A DNA stretch of 64,000 nt from Certhia americana (taxonomy: Eukaryota > Chordata > Aves > Passeriformes > Certhiidae): positions 14,028,771-14,092,770 of the forward strand of contig JAGMWU010000027.1 of NCBI GenBank assembly GCA_018697195.1, read 5' to 3'. Position numbers and translations under genes: made by a program. Every line of letters begins with the position of its first letter. The stretch's first letter is position 1. The notes beneath the pieces were generated by a model that was not told where the DNA came from, did no database searches, and saw only the letters and a list, made by a program, of their open reading frames with translations. Positions 1-10,499 of this stretch are shown one piece after another.

Positions 1-257
1 CCCTTTTTTTTTTTTTTTTTGGTAATAAACACGGGGGTTTTTCACTTTCACCCACTGGTATTTATTTCTCTCATTGACAAACAGGATTATTGAAGCCCTT
101 CTTTTTAGAGGAAATGCTCATTCCAGGGCTTTTTCTCTTATAATTTGTCTCTAAACTGAGACAAGGTCTCTGGGCAACCTCCCTAGAAATATCTGTCCTG
201 ACTCTAAATGTGCTGTAGACTGTACAGAGGAGACATAGAATTAGCAACGAAAATATG
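1..257. other. Unassigned AT-rich DNA with a T run
   Basis: A T homopolymer near the left edge is followed by AT-rich sequence with no open frame or repeat I recognise. It ends exactly where the family A LTR begins at 258. Confidence 0.4.
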
Positions 258-1633
258 TGTCTTGGTTTGGAAAGACAGGGGTGTTTGCTAGGGAACCAAA
301 AAAGAAAAAAAAATGGAAACTTCCCTTGGACTTGTTATAATCCTAAAATTGAAGGGGGGGTCTCAGGCAATGATGTGAGGGTAGGAATAACAGTTCTTTA
401 CTAGTTAGTCTAACAAGGTAAATTAAAAATAATAACTATAATATTGACAACAAACAGAACTAGAGAAGAAAAGAAAAAAACAATAACCCAGTTACAGTTT
501 TCCTCTGGCACCCTGCCCCCCTCAGTACCGTTACAAGCTACCAGAGCCAGCAGCAGTCCTGGGGGTGAGATATATCCGAGGCTCGACGGTAGTAGCTGGA
601 GCTGTTGGAAATGTCCTGGCTAGACACGGGTTGCAGAAAACACAGCGTGGGGAGACCTCGAACAAAACTGAAGAAGCCGTGGGTGTAGGGCAGGGAGAAG
701 GAGCTCCTGGAAGGGCAGGGAGGGAATGGGTTCCCAAAATCCTGGGGGACACACGAAGAGACGGTGTGATTTACTAAAATATGGATATCGATCTAATATC
801 GATACCCAACTGTGACGGACAAAAGACTCTCTAACAGTTAAGTTAGAAAGTGTATGTTTATTGACGGCCGGGCAGCTGCGTGGGATAGCTCCCTAATACG
901 CACTGCAAAGATCACAGGTAATTACAGAGCCTTTTATCCACAAGAATGTTGAATACAAATGCATATTCATACCCTTGTCACCTCCTCTTCTCCGCTTCGT
1001 ATGCTAATTGACAAAAAGGCTATTAAGCATGCGTAGTTTGTTTTCTGAAATGAGTCGGGGGTCTTATGTGGGGAGTGGTCACCAAAGGGAGGAAGTAAAA
1101 CTAGTCTTCCTCGTTCTAAACTTTTAACCTTTGATGGATACGTGATAAATGACTCCTTGGAATTTCTTGTTCCCAGGACTGTTTCTGGAGATAGAGGGTC
1201 TGCAATCGTCTTGTGTTTTTACAAGCCAAACTTACATAAACATAAGTTTGACAGGCAATGAGTTATCAGCTCCAGGATTAGTTTATCTAAATCCAGTCTC
1301 TCTCTTATCTATTCTCTAAATTTTAACTGGTTTCATCAAAGCTTCTTTTTCCCAGCAGCAATATCTTCAAAGTTAGTGTCTCAGGTGGTCCGACCGAGTT
1401 CCAGGTGGGATGCTGAGAGCTCTCCATCACGCCGAGACGAGCAGCTCCCTGGCCGTTTTCCTGAGAGCAGAAAACTGCCCAGAGCGAAGTGAAGACGGTG
1501 CCTCTCTGTCTCTGCCTTAGCTGCTTCTTTTGTTTGTTCCTAAGCACCCGTGAGTACCCAAAAGCACCCAGCCATCAGCTTCTTAGCAACTTCTGGGAAA
1601 AAATTCTATAAGAAAGTAACCCAACCCCCAACA
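258..1633 (-). mobile_element. Family A (ERVL-type) LTR, interrupted by a nested LTR
   Basis: Read on the minus strand it begins TGTTGGGGGTTGGG and ends CCAAACCAAGACA, the same termini as the complete LTRs at 37081-37796 and 51171-51885. The body is split by a 617-bp insertion at 767-1383; without it the LTR is about 0.75 kb, close to the ~0.72 kb of the young copies. I see no clear target-site duplication (TSD) and no primer binding site (PBS) or polypurine tract (PPT) beside it. It is therefore either an old solo LTR or part of a rearranged element. Confidence 0.85.
767..1383 (-). mobile_element. Solo LTR nested in the family A LTR
   Basis: The insert runs TG to CA and is flanked by the 4-bp repeat GGTG (763-766 and 1384-1387). 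Removing it restores continuity with the uninterrupted LTR at 5250-5971. On the minus strand an AATAAA lies near its end (around 851-860), so it reads minus. The family is not recognised. The shape resembles the LTR at 54737-55405. Confidence 0.8.
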
Positions 1634-2056
1634 TAATCGTATCCTTAACATCCAGAGGGAATTGAACACTATCAAAAGGGTATGTGTCGGACTGGAAGGG
1701 GGAGAAGATGAAAGGCTGGGAAAAATCATCCTCTCCTGTTCCCCCAGCAGGCTGGGAATGATTATAAATAAACCCCCAGAAGTAACAGCCCACACCAGGA
1801 CAGGAAACAACAGTGAATACACATCCCAAATGATCTTCATTGCTTTAGATGTTATCATTCCATAAACTGATATCACAAAGTGTATCAACAAAGCAATCTT
1901 GGTTCCTCTCTCTGATCTGAAAAAGAGGACCATCACAGGCAAATGGTTCCACATATATGGACATATATGCAAGCTTAGGTGCCATACCCCCATGATTAGA
2001 CTGAGCAGCATGATGACCAGAGAGTTCTGTACCCAATATACAAATGTTTTGGTCAA
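1583..2056 (-). other. Unassigned hydrophobic ORF abutting an LTR
   Basis: A 157-codon frame with several hydrophobic stretches. Its last ~16 codons lie inside the family A LTR, so the frame as drawn is not a conserved gene. It may be a remnant of ERV gag or env, or chance. I recognise no family motif or catalytic residue, and list it only because it is the longest open frame in 1634-2689. Confidence 0.2.
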
Positions 2057-2689
2057 AATTGTTATTTTTTCAATTTCTCTCTTGTACTCCTTTAATTGGA
2101 TGCCAAATTTGTCTTGGTTTGTGACAATTTAAGGGAACCTAAGGAATATTCCAGATCATATGGCATCATGCTTAGTATATAAAATGGGGGGAAGAAGGAG
2201 GAAGGGGGGATGTTTGGAGTGATGGTGCATTATTTTCAGGAAAAATAAACCTAAAATATGTTTCCATACAAAAGAAAATAGAGAATGCTATATTTTATAT
2301 TGTTTGTCAGTTTTCTTTCACTATTCCCTGCTTAGTTATTAGACATATTCTATCAAATTTAAATAACTGTGAAGGGGCTGAATGAATTACTTGTTTTGCT
2401 TTGCTTGTGTGCATGGCTTTTGCTTTCCTTTTAAAACTGTCTCTCAACACATGAGTTTTCTACTCTTTACCCTTCTGATTCTGTCCCTGATCCTGCTGAT
2501 GGGGGAGTGACCGAGTAGCTGCATGGGGCTTGGCTGCTGGCTAGGGTTAAACCACAATAAGGCCTTTCAAAATAAATATCCAAATACATCAGCATGTGCT
2601 GAGGAGCCTATACCCCAAAACATCTAGGCAACTGCCTTGTTGGAAGGATCAGCAGGGAAGCCAGGGTTTGAGGGTACATGTTATGGTGA
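1634..2689. other. Unassigned AT-rich stretch
   Basis: Apart from the hydrophobic minus-strand frame, no LTR termini, PBS or retroviral motifs were seen. An A+T-rich part around 2200-2400 carries polyadenylation-like words. Confidence 0.35.
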
Positions 2690-3028
2690 TGTTGTGGGTC
2701 AGTGACAGACGCAAACTCTCAGAGGTCCTTGTGACAACAGCCACAGTTTATTATTGCAGCCTCCTTGTACAGGAGGTTTAAAACTCTCAGGTCTGGATAG
2801 TTGATTTGTCTTGGATCTCGGACTGCCCAGCTCTCTGGCCAATGAGGTGTCTGCAGCTGGAGATGGAATGTGCTTGGGTGAAGTCGCTGTTTGGGTTCGA
2901 ATATATCCCATCCTTGTTTGCCCAGGGACTTGTTCTATTTCTTTTCTAGAACGAACCAGGCCAATCAGGCTATGTTTATGTTATGGTCATATTTGTCTTG
3001 TCCAGCTACAGCTGGGTGTACTGTGACA
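2690..3028 (-). mobile_element. Solo LTR, 339 bp
   Basis: The plus strand runs TGTTGTGGGTC to CTGTGACA, so the element reads TGTCACAG to ACAACA on the minus strand. The minus strand carries AATAATAAA followed by a region resembling 28840-28929: a GTTTTAAACC motif, then the polyA signal, then a terminus like CCCACAACA. The two loci thus look like relatives in opposite orientation. Flanks share only GGT, so the TSD is unresolved. Confidence 0.5.
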
Positions 3029-3670
3029 GGTAGGCACATACCAATCCCTCTCTGTCTGGGAAAGTGCAGAAGAGGAATACCTCAGAGGCCCAAGCAATAC
3101 ACAGTTCAACATTGATTCACTGAAAGTTAGGGTCATGCTAAAAGGTTTCTGCATCCCAAATTCATTAAACTGTCTTGCTTGTCATACCACATTTGAAAAG
3201 CTAAAGCTTTCCTGATTTGAATGAAATAATATTAATGTCAATAAATTGTGCTAATATTTGATTTCATTCATTAATCTTATTTAGTTCAGTATCTGCCTGG
3301 GACACTGATTTTTTTTTTTTCTTTTTTTTTTGCAAGCCAAGGACTTACATAAATTAAGTTCTATAAAAGAGAGTAGAACAAATGAGTAACCAGCAGAATT
3401 GAAGGACCAATCAGTGGTCTTTCAATTTAAATTTTAATTAAATGCACTGGAAAAGGAACTGTTGTTCCAAAGATTTTTGGAATTGCTAAATATGTAGAGT
3501 TTGTCATTTAAACCACAATACAACAGATCATAAAATTTACCATACAGAAAATGATAAAATATCTCAGTAGCTGACAGATTATACTTGCTAACATTTTAAC
3601 AACATGTTAAAAATTGACTAATCTATCCTAGCTTTGCTTAATGTTCTACCCCTTTCTAGCAACCTTCTAT
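3029..3670. other. Unassigned AT-rich DNA flanking the gamma1 ERV
   Basis: T-rich runs near 3309-3330 and A+T-rich sequence with no frame, LTR end or repeat I can name. It is one flank of the gamma1 insertion. Confidence 0.35.
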
Positions 3671-4121
3671 TGATGCCTTCTAGAGGCTAACCTGGAACAG
3701 AGACTAGACAGAGCAAAAGTAAAAAGTAGGTATTTATTAAAAGGCCTCAATGGGTACACCTGGGTCACACAGGAGCCCAGCTGGACCACACCCAAGATGC
3801 ACCCCAAAGTGGCCACAAAATGGACACCCGGGTCACGAGGTCTCACATTTTTTTAAGTTCTGGTGGTCCATTAGCATATTATAGTCAACTGTACAACCAT
3901 AGCTTCAGGTTATGAAGCTCCATCCTCCTTGTTTTTTCTTCTCACTTCACCGTTGTTTTGTTCTTGGGCCTGAAAGTTGTCCTTGGTACCAAACTAGAGA
4001 AGGAATTGTTTTGTCTATGTACTCTGTGAAGAGAGCTTAGTAGCACTTAAAATGAAACCTAAACCTACGTACCAAAACAGCACAGAGTCTAAAAAATGTA
4101 AAAGATAATACTTAAGGCATC
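3671..4121 (-). repeat. gamma1 3' LTR
   Basis: It matches 26994-27444 along its length, including the stretches from GTAGGTATTTATTAAAAGG through GGCCTGAAAGTTGTCC, and carries the GATGCCTT/AAGGCATC inverted termini. Minus-strand AATAAA lies near 3733. The exact ends are uncertain by 2-3 bp. If the termini are TGCCTT/AAGGCA, the outer flanks TTGA (3670-3673) and TCGA (27443-27446) would be a 4-bp TSD with one CpG-type change. Confidence 0.85.
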
Positions 4122-4140
4122 TTTTCCCCCTTTTAGAGGT
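4120..4140 (-). promoter_or_regulatory. gamma1 polypurine tract
   Basis: On the minus strand the bases just upstream of the 3' LTR read AAAAGGGGGAAAAGA, a typical plus-strand primer (PPT) directly abutting the LTR. Confidence 0.75.
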
Positions 4141-4479
4141 TTCATAAGGCCTTTACCTTGTTGAGTCTCTGTTCTAAATACAAATATCTAACAATCTAAA
4201 ATAAGCATCTTACAAGAGATAAATATCTAATGGTAAATAAATATCTAACATCAGATAAACATCTAATAACAGTAAATATCCAATAATAGATAAATACCTA
4301 ACAACAATAATAATAAGCAATAATAAACTGTTATAAACATCTAATAAGAGTAATGTCTTGCAAAATTGAGTATCATGCAAAGAAGAATGATTATTGTGAA
4401 CAGTTCCTTGGGCACAGAAGAGAAATCATTTAAAGCATGTTTTTGTCTGCATCAGTCTCTGTTTTTACAGTTGTTTCAG

Positions 4480-6254
4480 GGGAAGAAGCCCTTTTGACTC
4501 TGGAGTAATGAATCTAGGGTCCTTTGCCAGCCAGTTTAACTGCAATGAGGGTGGTCAGCAGAACTTGGAATGGTCCTCTCCACTTTGCTTGTAGAGGCTC
4601 ACTGTTTCACTACTTAACATAAACCCAGTCTCCAGGCTGGAAAGGATGTGCAGGTGTGTCCAGTCCTATAGGTCTGGATAGCATGATGTAATTCTGAAGC
4701 TTCTGCAAAGTAGAACCTAAAGCCATTAGATATTTCTGCAAATCAAGTTTCTCTTTCATGTGAATTTCACCTGGAATATGTGGAATCTGATATGGTCTGC
4801 CATACAGTATTTCATAGGGACTGATGTTATCCCTTCGCCTGGGTTGTATGTGGATTCTCAGTAAAGCTATAGGCAAGGCCTGAACCCGTGTCATGGATAT
4901 TTCCTGACAAATTTTGCTAATTTGTGTTTTGAGAGTCTCATTCATACGTTCAACTTTACCACTTGTATGGGGTCTATAGGGTGTATGCAGATCTCAAGTA
5001 ATTCTCAAAATCCGACTAACTTCTCTAACCACTGTTGCAACAAAGTGTGGTCTTCTATCTGATGGCATTCCCAAGGGAACCCCAAACCTCAGAATTATAT
5101 GATTGAGTAAAACTTTCACCACTTCCTTGGCTGTGTTAGTGTGACAGGGGTAAGCTTCTGGCTATATACTAAAGGTGTCTACTAACACCAATATGTACTG
5201 GTACCCCTCTGCGTGGTAACTGTGCAAAATTTATTTTCCAGTAATCCCCTGTCTTGGTTTTGGAAAGACAGGGACCAAAGAAAAAGGGAAACTTCCCTCG
5301 GGTTTTGTTATAATTCCAAAATTTAAAGAGAGGCCTTAGGCAACGATAAGGAGGGTAGGAATAACAGTTCTTTACTAGTTAGTCTAACAAGGTAAATTAA
5401 CAATAATTACAATATTGACAACAAACAGAACTAGAGGAGGAAAAAAAAAACAAAACCAAAACAACAAATCAGTCACAGTTCTTCCTCTGGTAACCCCCCC
5501 CCCCCACTCCCCTCAGTACCGTCACAAGCAAATAGGCTAGCGGCAGCTCTAGGAGGGTGAGATAATTCCGAGGGTTCACAGTGGCTGGAGCTGTTGGAAA
5601 AGAGTGTCCCGGCTGGCAGGGGCTGTAGAAACAGCGTGGGGAGACCTCGAGCAGAACTGAAGAAACTGTGGGTCAGGGCAGGGAGGAAACGGGTTCCCAA
5701 AATCCCGGGGGGACACACGAAGAGACCGGTGGTCCGACGGAGTCCGAGGTGAAGGGAAAAGTCAGAGCTCTCCGCCTCGCCGAGACGAGCAGCCCTGGCC
5801 GTCTTCCCCAGAGCAGAGAAACTGCCCCCAGCGAAGTGGAATCAATGTCTCTGTGTAGCTGCTTCCTTTGTTTGTTCCCGAGCACCCATAAGTACCGAAA
5901 AGCACCCAGCCATTAGTTTCTTAGCAACTTCTGGGAAAAAATTCTATAAGAAATCAACCCAACCCCCAACATCCCCAGAAAGATCTCCTGCCTTTGTCAC
6001 TCCTAACACAACTTTTTCTTGTGTCAGGATTATTTTTACAGCAGATTTCACATTTGCTCACTACTGATTGTACAATCCCAGTTATTCTTTTCTTTATCAC
6101 TACCTGTTTTAGATGTTTCAAGATATTTTCAGCCTTAAAATGTCTATTTTCATGTTCTGTTTGAACTAGCTCTCAAAGGATTAGGGGTGGGACCACCACC
6201 TGGTTTGTTGGTGTAACTGCTCATCCACTTTCTGTGATCTCAGCTTTAAGAAAC
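4480..6254 (-). pseudogene. pol: gamma1 integrase remnant (split by a solo LTR)
   Basis: In coding order, 6254-5977 encodes the N-terminal zinc-binding part: an H...H...CX2C pattern with the cysteine pair near 6020-6030. A family A solo LTR (5250-5971) interrupts. Coding then resumes at 5249 with a catalytic-core remnant and runs into a frame at 4945-4610 that holds the core end and the C-terminal domain, including a PYEILYGRPYQ-type segment and a QPGDWVYVK-type stretch. In-frame stops occur before and after 4945. No env frame follows: within ~500 bp of the integrase tail the PPT and 3' LTR begin. The protein is dead; assignment to a gamma-type integrase is confident, and exact ends are not. 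Confidence 0.8.
5250..5971 (-). mobile_element. Solo family A (ERVL-type) LTR
   Basis: Complete 722-bp LTR, TGTTGGGGG to AAGACA on the minus strand, flanked by a perfect 5-bp TSD TCCCC (5245-5249 and 5972-5976). It sits inside gamma1 integrase. A 5-bp TSD fits ERVL-type integration. It is close in sequence to the provirus LTRs at 37081 and 51171. Confidence 0.95.
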
Positions 6255-6380
6255 TGTAGTGGTGCGATTTCATGGTTTACCTGGGAAACCTGGTTCCTCC
6301 CCTAAAGATCCCCCCTGACATGTCAATCAGCTTTCCTTTCTCCACCCTGACCCCTGCTGAGCCTGTCTATCAACCCTGGA
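6255..6380 (+). repeat. C 5' LTR, truncated
   Basis: It starts TGTAGTGGTGCGATTTCATG and matches the first ~125 bp of the 3' LTR at 10186 until CAACCCTGGAA. Sequence then switches abruptly to pro. The deletion removed the rest of the LTR, the leader and gag. Confidence 0.9.
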
Positions 6381-6900
6381 AGTACACACCACTAGAGATC
6401 GAAATTGCTCCAGGAATCACGTCATCAGATCCTGGGCAATTTGTTCTCTGGCTGCACTGTTTCTACCCACCCCTGTTTCTTCCCAAAGGACAAATCATAG
6501 CACAAGCTATCCCAGTGCCAAGTCTACCTGATGGCACCGAGGAACAAGGGCCCACAGTTGCCCGGGTCCAATCTATTGGGAAGGACAAACTTAAAAACTG
6601 GTGCAATGCCATAAGGGTGGGGAGTCAAAATGCATTAAGATGCTCATAGACACAGGCACAGACTGCACAGTTATCCCAGTACAGGATTGGCCAGCTCATT
6701 GGCCTTTGCAAGACGTGGCTGGTCGCGTCCAAGGTATAGGGGGCATACAATTGCTGAGACAACCTAAGAGCATCGTCCAAATTGAGGGGCCATATGGACA
6801 ATTGGCAAATCTACATCCGTTTGTGTTAGATTATTGAGAACCCTTTTTGGGGAGAGACCTTATGGCCCAATGGGGAGTCACAACTGACATTCCAGACTCT
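6381..6900 (+). pseudogene. pro: C dUTPase-like region and protease remnant
   Basis: The frame at 6272-6649 carries an EIAPGITSSDPGQ-like segment and GQIIAQAIPVP, matching the dUTPase-like region upstream of protease in D. After a frame change, 6601-6837 holds the aspartic protease active site LIDTGTDCTVI followed by a GIGGIQ-type flap and an IVQIEGP segment, then TGA at 6835-6837. GRDLMAQWG follows in the same frame. The enzyme would have processed Gag and Pol but is broken here by the frameshift and the stop. Confidence 0.85.
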
Positions 6901-8650
6901 CCACAGGATTTTTGGGCCACGGTCACTGAAAAGCACCCTACTCAAAAACTGAATTGGAAGAAAGATACACCAGTCTGGGTAGAACAGCGGCAGCTCAGTA
7001 AACAAAAACTGAAGGCGCTTGAAGAGCTCGTAGAAGAGTAGTTAAAAAAGGGTCATATCGTGGAGATCCAGAAGGCTGACAAAAAGAGATGGAGACTTCT
7101 GCATGATCTCCGACAAATTAATAATGTCATTGAGGATATGGGCTCTCTCCAACCTGGTATGCCATCTCCAGCGATGCTCCTCCAAAATTGGAAATTGGCT
7201 GTCATTGATATAAAAGATTGCTTTTTCCAAATTCCCCTACACCCTGATGATGCACCGCATTTCGCATTCTCGGTCCCCACTATCAACAGAGAAGCCCCAA
7301 GGAAGAGGTACCATTGGAAAGTCCTTCCTCAAGGACTAAAGGCCTGACCAGCAATCTGCCAATGATATGTCACTTCCTTACTGTCCCCAGTGCATGCAGC
7401 CACAGAAAAGGTCATCATCTATCATTATATGGATGATATCCTTGTGTGTGCTCCCAATGATGATCTATTCACCCATGCACTTGACCTAACAATCAATGCA
7501 TTGATTGTTGCAGGATTCAAGCTCCAGGAAAAGAAAATTCAAAAGATGCCACCTTGGAAGTATTTGGGCTTAGAAATTGGAAAGAGGACCAGAGTTCTTC
7601 AAAAACTAGAAATCAAAACCAAAATTGAGACGCTTGTGGATGTCCACAAGTTGTGTGGTTCTTTAAATTGGGTAAGACCCTGGCTGGGTCTGACTAATGA
7701 AGACCTTGCCCTTCTTTTCGATTTAATGAAAGGGGAAGAAGACCTGAGTTCTCCTAGGGCTATTACCCCAGAGTCACAGAAAGCTCTAAAAAAGGTTCAG
7801 ACAGCAATGTCCACAAGACAGGCCAACCAATGTCGGCCTGACCTGCCATTCAAATTTATCATCTCAGGTAAGTTGCCACACCTCCATGGAATCATTTTCC
7901 AGTGGGAGCAGAAACAGTCAAGGCAAAAGAAACACCAAAAAAGAGCCAGAACCAGAGGGACCCTCTCTTAATCATAGAGTGGGTTTTCCTCAGTCACCAA
8001 AGGTCCAAGAGAATGAAAAAGCCCCAAGAGCTGGTTGCAGAACTGATCCAGAAAGCTAGGACCCGAATCAGGGAGCTGGCAGGATGTGACTTTGAGTGCA
8101 TTCACATTCCAATCGAGTTAAAAATCAAACCAAATTACCAAGGCAATGTTAGAACATCTATTTCAAGAAAATGAGGCATTGCAGATTGCTCTGAATTACT
8201 ACTCAGGACAAATTTCTATCCATCGACCTGCCCACAAAATTTTTCAACAAGAAGTCCAATTCATTCTGAAATTGGGAAGCATTCAAAGTAGGAGACCTTT
8301 AAAAAGGGCTCTGACCGTCTTTACAGACGCATCTGGAAGATCCCACAAGTTTGTTATGACTTGGAATGATCCTCAAACTCAGCAGTGGGAAACAGACATT
8401 GCTGAAATGGAAGCTTCACCTCAGGTTGCTGAATTAGTTGTGGTTGTTAAGGCCTTTGAAAGGTTCTCAGAACCATTCAATCTGAATACACACTCTGCCT
8501 ACGTGGCCAGAGTAGTATCCAGAGCAGATCAAGCAATACTGCGAGAAGTGTCTAACATCGCAGTATTGGAATTGCTCTCAAAACCTGTAAATTTTGTCTC
8601 CCACAGAGAGCAACCATTTTATGTGATGCATGTCGGGTCACACACGGACT
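6838..8650 (+). pseudogene. pol: C reverse transcriptase and RNase H remnant
   Basis: The RT finger and palm appear in 7060-7347, with DLRQINNVIEDMG and DIKDCFFQIPLHP-type segments. The catalytic YMDD lies in 7390-7971 (YHYMDDILVCAP), followed by the LNWVRPWLGLTNEDL thumb/connection block. TAG at 7039-7041, TGA at 7345-7347 and another stop near 7363 interrupt it, and a frameshift near 7970 leads to 7902-8174 and 8146-9030, where an FTDAS RNase H start is visible near 8320. Unlike D, the frames on both sides of the pro-pol boundary are the same here, because the segment after GGATTTTT is one base longer. Confidence 0.88.
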
Positions 8651-9600
8651 TGCCAGAGTTTATCGCTGAAGGCAACAGGATGGCAGATGCTCTTGCTGTG
8701 CCTGCAGAGATAGCCCCCTTCCTAAATATTTTTGAAGAGGCAAAAATCAGCCACCAGCTTTTCCACCAAAATGCACCTGACCTAGATTCTCAGTTTCACA
8801 TCACTCAAGAACAGGCCAAAGCAATTGTGGCCACATGCCCCAATTGCCAACAACATGCACTCCCTATGATAAGCGCAGGAGTAAACCCGAGGGGATTGAA
8901 CAGTTGTGAACTGCAGCAAACTGATATAACACACATAAAATCATTCGGACGGCAGAAATATGTTCATGTTAGCGTAGATACCTTTCCTATGCCTCTCCCC
9001 ACATGGGACAATCATCCTCTGATTCCATAAAGCACCTCTTACAGGCTTTCTCTTTCATGGGCGTCCCCAAACAGTCAAAAATTGATAACGGGCCCTCTTA
9101 CTAATCCAAGGAATTCAGGAGTTTCCTGCAGCAATGGGTAGTAGAACACAAAAAAGGCATCCCCTACCCCCCTACAGGTCAAGCCATAGTGGAAAGGACT
9201 CACCGTGATATCAAAAGAGTCCTGGACCAACACCATCAGGTCCTGAAAGTGGAACCTCCCCATATCCGGTTGTCCAGAGCACTGTTCAAAATTAATTTTC
9301 TGAACTGTTCTTTTGACAACTTGAATCCGCCTATTGCACGCCACTTTGGGGGGAGCAGTCAAATGTCAGTAAAAGAAAAGCCTCCAGTCATAGTAAAGGA
9401 CCCTGAGACTTGGAAGACAGTGGGACCTTACAAATTAGTTACATAGGGATGTGGATACGCCTGTGTGTCCACCCCCTCTGGTTTAAAGTGGGTTCCATCC
9501 AAATGGGTAAGGCCCTACGTCCCCAAAGTCTCAGGGAAGTCCACAGAAGCACCCCAGGTTGCTAATGCTGCCTGGAGGAGGAGACGCTGCACATGTTCCC
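8650..9600 (+). pseudogene. pol: C integrase remnant
   Basis: The frame 8146-9030 continues through an H-H-C-C zinc region (CPNCQQHALP) and the first catalytic aspartate in QTDITHI, then shifts and stops just after VDTF near 8980. Core sequence continues in other frames (an IDNG-like motif near 9083). Frame 9189-9446 carries the catalytic glutamate in a VERTHRDIK-type context and the C-terminal part ending at VGPYKLVT plus stop. All three catalytic acidic positions can be located but not in one frame. Confidence 0.85.
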
Positions 9601-9710
9601 TGGAAGAAATTCCATTTGCACCTCCCATCTGGAACAGTTTGTAATATATTTCTGTCTTAAGTTTCCTTTTACCAGTTTAGATCCTGCAGTTCGTGTGCAG
9701 TCTCGAGACA

Positions 9711-10180
9711 CTATGAGACCGAGGCTGCTCCTCGTCCTATTTGCGATCATTCCACCAGCAATCTCCTGGATAATCCCTCAGCCCAAAGCAAACGTATGGA
9801 CAAAATAAAAACCATGGTGAACAACATCAAGAGAGAAACAGACGACTGGTTGAATGGACTGTTTAGGGGCTAGGGACTCTCGTGCTGGTTGGGATCTATT
9901 CTGAAAACTGTGGGTTTAGTACTGTTTATTCTAGTTATTGTTATTGTAGTTGTTAGTATTGTTTTTGGGCTAATCAAGCGCATCGTATACAAATTAATTT
10001 CAAACTCACCTTCCCTTCCTGAAATCTACCACTTAGAAGCACTTAGGACTCCAATAGATAACCTGGAAGCCTCAGTAGAAAATATTGACCCCCCTAAACA
10101 GGAAGAAGCAAACTACCAACCATGGTTTGACATGCATTCTGCCCCCCAAACCCAGTCCTCTATTTTAAAAAAAACATGGG
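9711..10180 (+). pseudogene. env: C env remnant (SU start and TM anchor)
   Basis: A short frame around 9713-9808 begins MRPRLLLVLFAIIPPAIS, a typical hydrophobic signal peptide, and continues as a probable surface-subunit N terminus. It ends at a TAA near 9806. Next come a stretch reading NNIKRETDDWLNGLFRG then stop, and a strongly hydrophobic membrane span (LVLFILVIVIVVVSIVFGL) with a basic start to the cytoplasmic tail, at 9889-10100. Most of SU and the TM ectodomain are missing, so this is an internally deleted env. It is the only env trace I found in the window. Confidence 0.75.
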
Positions 10181-10499
10181 GGACATGTAGTGGTGCGATT
10201 TCATGATTTACCTGGGAAACCTGGTTCCTCCCCTAAAGATCCCCCCTGACATGTCAATCAGCTTTCCTTTCCCCACCCTGACCCTTGCTGAGCCTGTCTA
10301 TCAACCCTGGAATTCCAGAAGGGCATTGAGTGGTTGGCAGATTTAAAAGATACCCTCTTCCCCTTAGGGGGCATTGGGCTATCCAGGTGTCCTTTGTCCC
10401 TTGAGTCTTCTCCTCCTGTACCTGGTTGGTGGGTTTCCTCTCCCTTCCCGCCTCCCCCTCCCCCAGGTAAAAGGACAGGGACCACGCGGCCTGAGTCAG

